DNA of 7,616 nt from Ilumatobacteraceae bacterium (GTDB lineage Bacteria > Actinomycetota > Acidimicrobiia > Acidimicrobiales > Ilumatobacteraceae), in contig JALRGJ010000048.1 of assembly GCA_023253435.1 (NCBI GenBank), positions 1 to 7,616 of the forward strand. Reading direction: 5' to 3'. Position numbers and translations under genes: made by a program. The notes under the pieces were generated by a model, which ran no database searches, had not been told where the DNA came from, and saw only the letters and a list, made by a program, of their open reading frames with translations. Below are positions 5,486 to 7,616 of the stretch, piece after piece (position 1 is the first letter of the stretch; every line of letters starts with the position of its first letter).

Positions 5486-7616
5486 GTGAGTTACGACGAT
5501 TCCATCAATCAACTCCCAGACACCGACCCAGGCGAGACTCAAGAGTGGATGGACTCACTCGATTCTGTCGTGGAAATCAGTGGCAAGAATCGCGCTCAAT
5601 ATTTGCTCGCCAGACTTTTAGAGCGTGCCCACGACAACCAACTCAGTTTTCCCGAAACCACTTCCAGTCCTTATGTCAACACCATCACAAGTGATGATGA
5701 ACCGTGGTTCCCAGGCGATGAACATTTAGAGCGTCGAATTCGGGCGTACATCAGATGGAACGCCGCCGTGATGGTGACTCGCGCAAATCATGCTGCGGAA
5801 GGTATTGGCGGCCACCTCTCCACCTTTGCAAGCTCTGCAAGTTTGTATGAGATTGGTTTTAATCATTTCTTTCGTGGCAAAGACGATGGGCAACCTGGAG
5901 ATCACGTGTACTTCCAAGGTCACGCTGCCCCGGGAATCTATGCACGTGCATTTTTAGAAGGCCGCCTCAATGAAGAAGACCTCGATCATTTTCGACGAGA
6001 GATTGGCCGCAACGGCAAAGGTTTATCGAGTTACCCCCATCCGCGACTCATGCCAGAATTTTGGGAGTACCCCACAGTGTCTATGGGTCTTGGACCAATC
6101 ACTGCCCTGTATCACGCGCGTTTTAATAGGTATCTCCTGAATCGAAAAATTGACGACACATCTCACAGCCGGGTGTGGGCATTTTTAGGAGACGGAGAAA
6201 CCGATGAGCCAGAGACTCTGGGTGCTATCTCTCTTGCGGCTAGAGAGAAACTCGACAACTTAGTTTTTGTCGTCAACTGCAATTTGCAACGCCTTGATGG
6301 CCCCGTGCGAGGAAACGGCAAAATAATTCAAGAACTTGAAGCAGTGTTTCGTGGTGCCGGTTGGAATGTGATCAAAGTGATCTGGGGGTCACGCTGGGAT
6401 GATCTTCTTGCACAAGATGTTGACGGGGTGTTGCTCAACAAGATGAATTCAACTCTTGATGGCGAATTTCAGCGTTATTCAATTGAAGATGGTTCATACA
6501 TTCGCGAACATTTTTTTGGTCCAGACCCACGACTGCGCCAAATGGTTGCCCACCTCAGTGATGATGAACTTGTCAATCTGCCTCGAGGCGGACACGACTA
6601 TCGCAAGCTGTATGCCGCCTATAAAGCAGCCACCGAAAATCTTGGTTCCGGCAAACCAACGGTCATTCTGTGCAAGACCATTAAAGGATGGACACTTGGG
6701 CCGGGCGCTGAGGGCAGAAATGCAACTCACCAAATCAAAAAGTTGTCCACGGAGCAATTGCGTGCAATGCGTGATCGCCTCCACCTGCAAGAAGAAATTC
6801 CCGATTCAGCTTTAGAAGCAGATGAGCCTCCGTATTTTCGCCCATCACCAGATTCGGTTGAGTATCAATACATGAACGAGAGGCGGCGAGCTCTTCAAGG
6901 TTCTCTCCCAAAACGTGTTGTGACTACACGTCGCCCACTTCAACTGCCATCTTCACAAGCATTTGCTGAATTTGCTTTCGGTTCTGGGGATCAAGCGGTC
7001 AGTACCACCATGGCGTTCACGCGTCTCCTCCGAAATCTTGCACGTGATGACAAGTTTGGACGGCGAGTGGTTCCCATCATTCCTGATGAAGCAAGAACGT
7101 TTGGAATGGACTCACTGTTTCGCGAACAGAAGATTTATGCATCACAGGGTCAAAAGTATGAGCCAGTAGACCACGACTTGTTGTTGTCCTATGCCGAGTC
7201 CTCAGATGGTCAAATCCTTGAAGAAGGCATTACTGAAGCCGGTGCAATGTCTAGTTGGATTGCGGCCGCCACAAGTTATGCAACGCGTGGCGTTCCTATG
7301 GTTCCCTTCTTTACGTTCTATTCCATGTTTGGATTTCAACGCGTGGGAGACCTCATATGGCAAGCAGCCGATGCTCGTGCCAGAGGATTCCTCATGGGCG
7401 CAACTGCAGGCCGAACCACACTTTTGGGTGAAGGACTACAGCACCAAGACGGACACAGCCTTGTGCTGGCATCAACCATTCCGGCGTGTCAAGCTTATGA
7501 TCCGGCGTTTGCATATGAGGTTGCTGCAATTGTTGAACATGGTCTCAACAAAATGTATGGCCCTCATCCGGCCGACATTTTTTATTACATCACTTTGTAT
7601 AACGAAAACATTCCCA
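5486..7616 (+). CDS. aceE: pyruvate dehydrogenase E1 component, homodimeric type (3' partial)
   Basis: An uninterrupted frame of 710 codons runs from GTG 5486 off the right edge; the family is usually about 890-930 residues, so roughly four fifths is present. AceE decarboxylates pyruvate on thiamine diphosphate and passes the acetyl group to the lipoyl domain of E2, feeding acetyl-CoA to the TCA cycle. The start of the mature homology is DPGETQEWMDSL, followed by YVNTI and GGHLSTFASSA. The ThDP/Mg motif is GDGETDEPE (GDG 235-237) to NCN (264-266), matching E. coli D230 and N260. H415 in NATHQIKK corresponds to E. coli H407 of the active-site loop. Later conserved blocks include DEARTFGMDSLF, YSMFGFQR and GEGLQHQDGHS. 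Thr replaces the usual Met in GDGEMDEP, a minor change. No frameshift was found. E2 and E3 genes are not in the window. Confidence 0.97.
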   Translation, partial: MSYDDSINQLPDTDPGETQEWMDSLDSVVEISGKNRAQYLLARLLERAHDNQLSFPETTSSPYVNTITSDDEPWFPGDEHLERRIRAYIRWNAAVMVTRANHAAEGIGGHLSTFASSASLYEIGFNHFFRGKDDGQPGDHVYFQGHAAPGIYARAFLEGRLNEEDLDHFRREIGRNGKGLSSYPHPRLMPEFWEYPTVSMGLGPITALYHARFNRYLLNRKIDDTSHSRVWAFLGDGETDEPETLGAISLAAREKLDNLVFVVNCNLQRLDGPVRGNGKIIQELEAVFRGAGWNVIKVIWGSRWDDLLAQDVDGVLLNKMNSTLDGEFQRYSIEDGSYIREHFFGPDPRLRQMVAHLSDDELVNLPRGGHDYRKLYAAYKAATENLGSGKPTVILCKTIKGWTLGPGAEGRNATHQIKKLSTEQLRAMRDRLHLQEEIPDSALEADEPPYFRPSPDSVEYQYMNERRRALQGSLPKRVVTTRRPLQLPSSQAFAEFAFGSGDQAVSTTMAFTRLLRNLARDDKFGRRVVPIIPDEARTFGMDSLFREQKIYASQGQKYEPVDHDLLLSYAESSDGQILEEGITEAGAMSSWIAAATSYATRGVPMVPFFTFYSMFGFQRVGDLIWQAADARARGFLMGATAGRTTLLGEGLQHQDGHSLVLASTIPACQAYDPAFAYEVAAIVEHGLNKMYGPHPADIFYYITLYNENIP

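Noticed and set aside
6456..6815. Open frames on both strands inside aceE (+ 6456-6815 and - 6790-6494)
   Set aside because: Both are overlapped throughout by strongly conserved aceE coding sequence and show no recognisable protein features or start signals.
1..7616. Mobile element, CRISPR array, defence system, tRNA or rRNA
   Set aside because: No transposase, integrase, spaced direct repeats, clover-leaf sequence or known defence domains were found; the genes are ordinary metabolic and housekeeping families.

Overview
The window looks like a piece of a compact, mid-GC (about half GC by eye, not computed) actinobacterial chromosome. The main pointers are a homodimeric-type pyruvate dehydrogenase E1 (AceE) of the actinobacterial/proteobacterial kind, an ArgJ-family protein that resembles the actinobacterial OAT2 branch, frequent GTG starts, and several starts placed where a leaderless transcript would begin. 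Gene spacing is extremely tight, as in streamlined genomes. An aquatic actinobacterium (for example an Acidimicrobiia-like lineage) would fit, but the exact group is inference.

Layout. 1-143 (+): the last 46 codons of an FAD-dependent amine-oxidase/phytoene-desaturase-like oxidoreductase. 140-580 (+): a small SRPBCC (START-like) protein translationally coupled to it. 577-1986 (-): a dihydropyrimidinase/hydantoinase with all metal ligands present; its stop codon interlocks with that of the SRPBCC gene. 2021-3199 (+): an ornithine acetyltransferase of the ArgJ family, divergent from the hydantoinase across only 34 bp. Then a leftward block: rnhA (5393-4947), an HSD10-like short-chain dehydrogenase (4894-4109), and a DUF3445/heme-dependent oxidative N-demethylase-like protein (4112-3201), the last two overlapping by 4 nt. 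5486-7616 (+): aceE, divergent from rnhA and running off the right edge after about 710 codons.

Functionally the genes are mostly separate metabolic units: ring opening of cyclic ureides (dihydropyrimidinase), acetyl transfer in ornithine/glutamate metabolism (ArgJ family), possible amine demethylation or another heme oxidation coupled to an HSD10-like dehydrogenase, RNA:DNA hybrid removal (RNase HI), and pyruvate entry into acetyl-CoA (AceE). No mobile element, CRISPR array, tRNA, rRNA or convincing intrinsic terminator was seen, and no stretch above 300 bp lacks a gene.

No clearly new multi-gene system is visible. The points most worth a second look are the OAT2-like character of the ArgJ protein away from other arginine genes, the lone DUF3445 protein coupled to an HSD10-like dehydrogenase, the overlapping divergent promoters between hydantoinase and argJ with a 10-bp palindrome, the -10 boxes placed for leaderless start codons, and a perfect 9-bp inverted repeat inside the DUF3445 gene.
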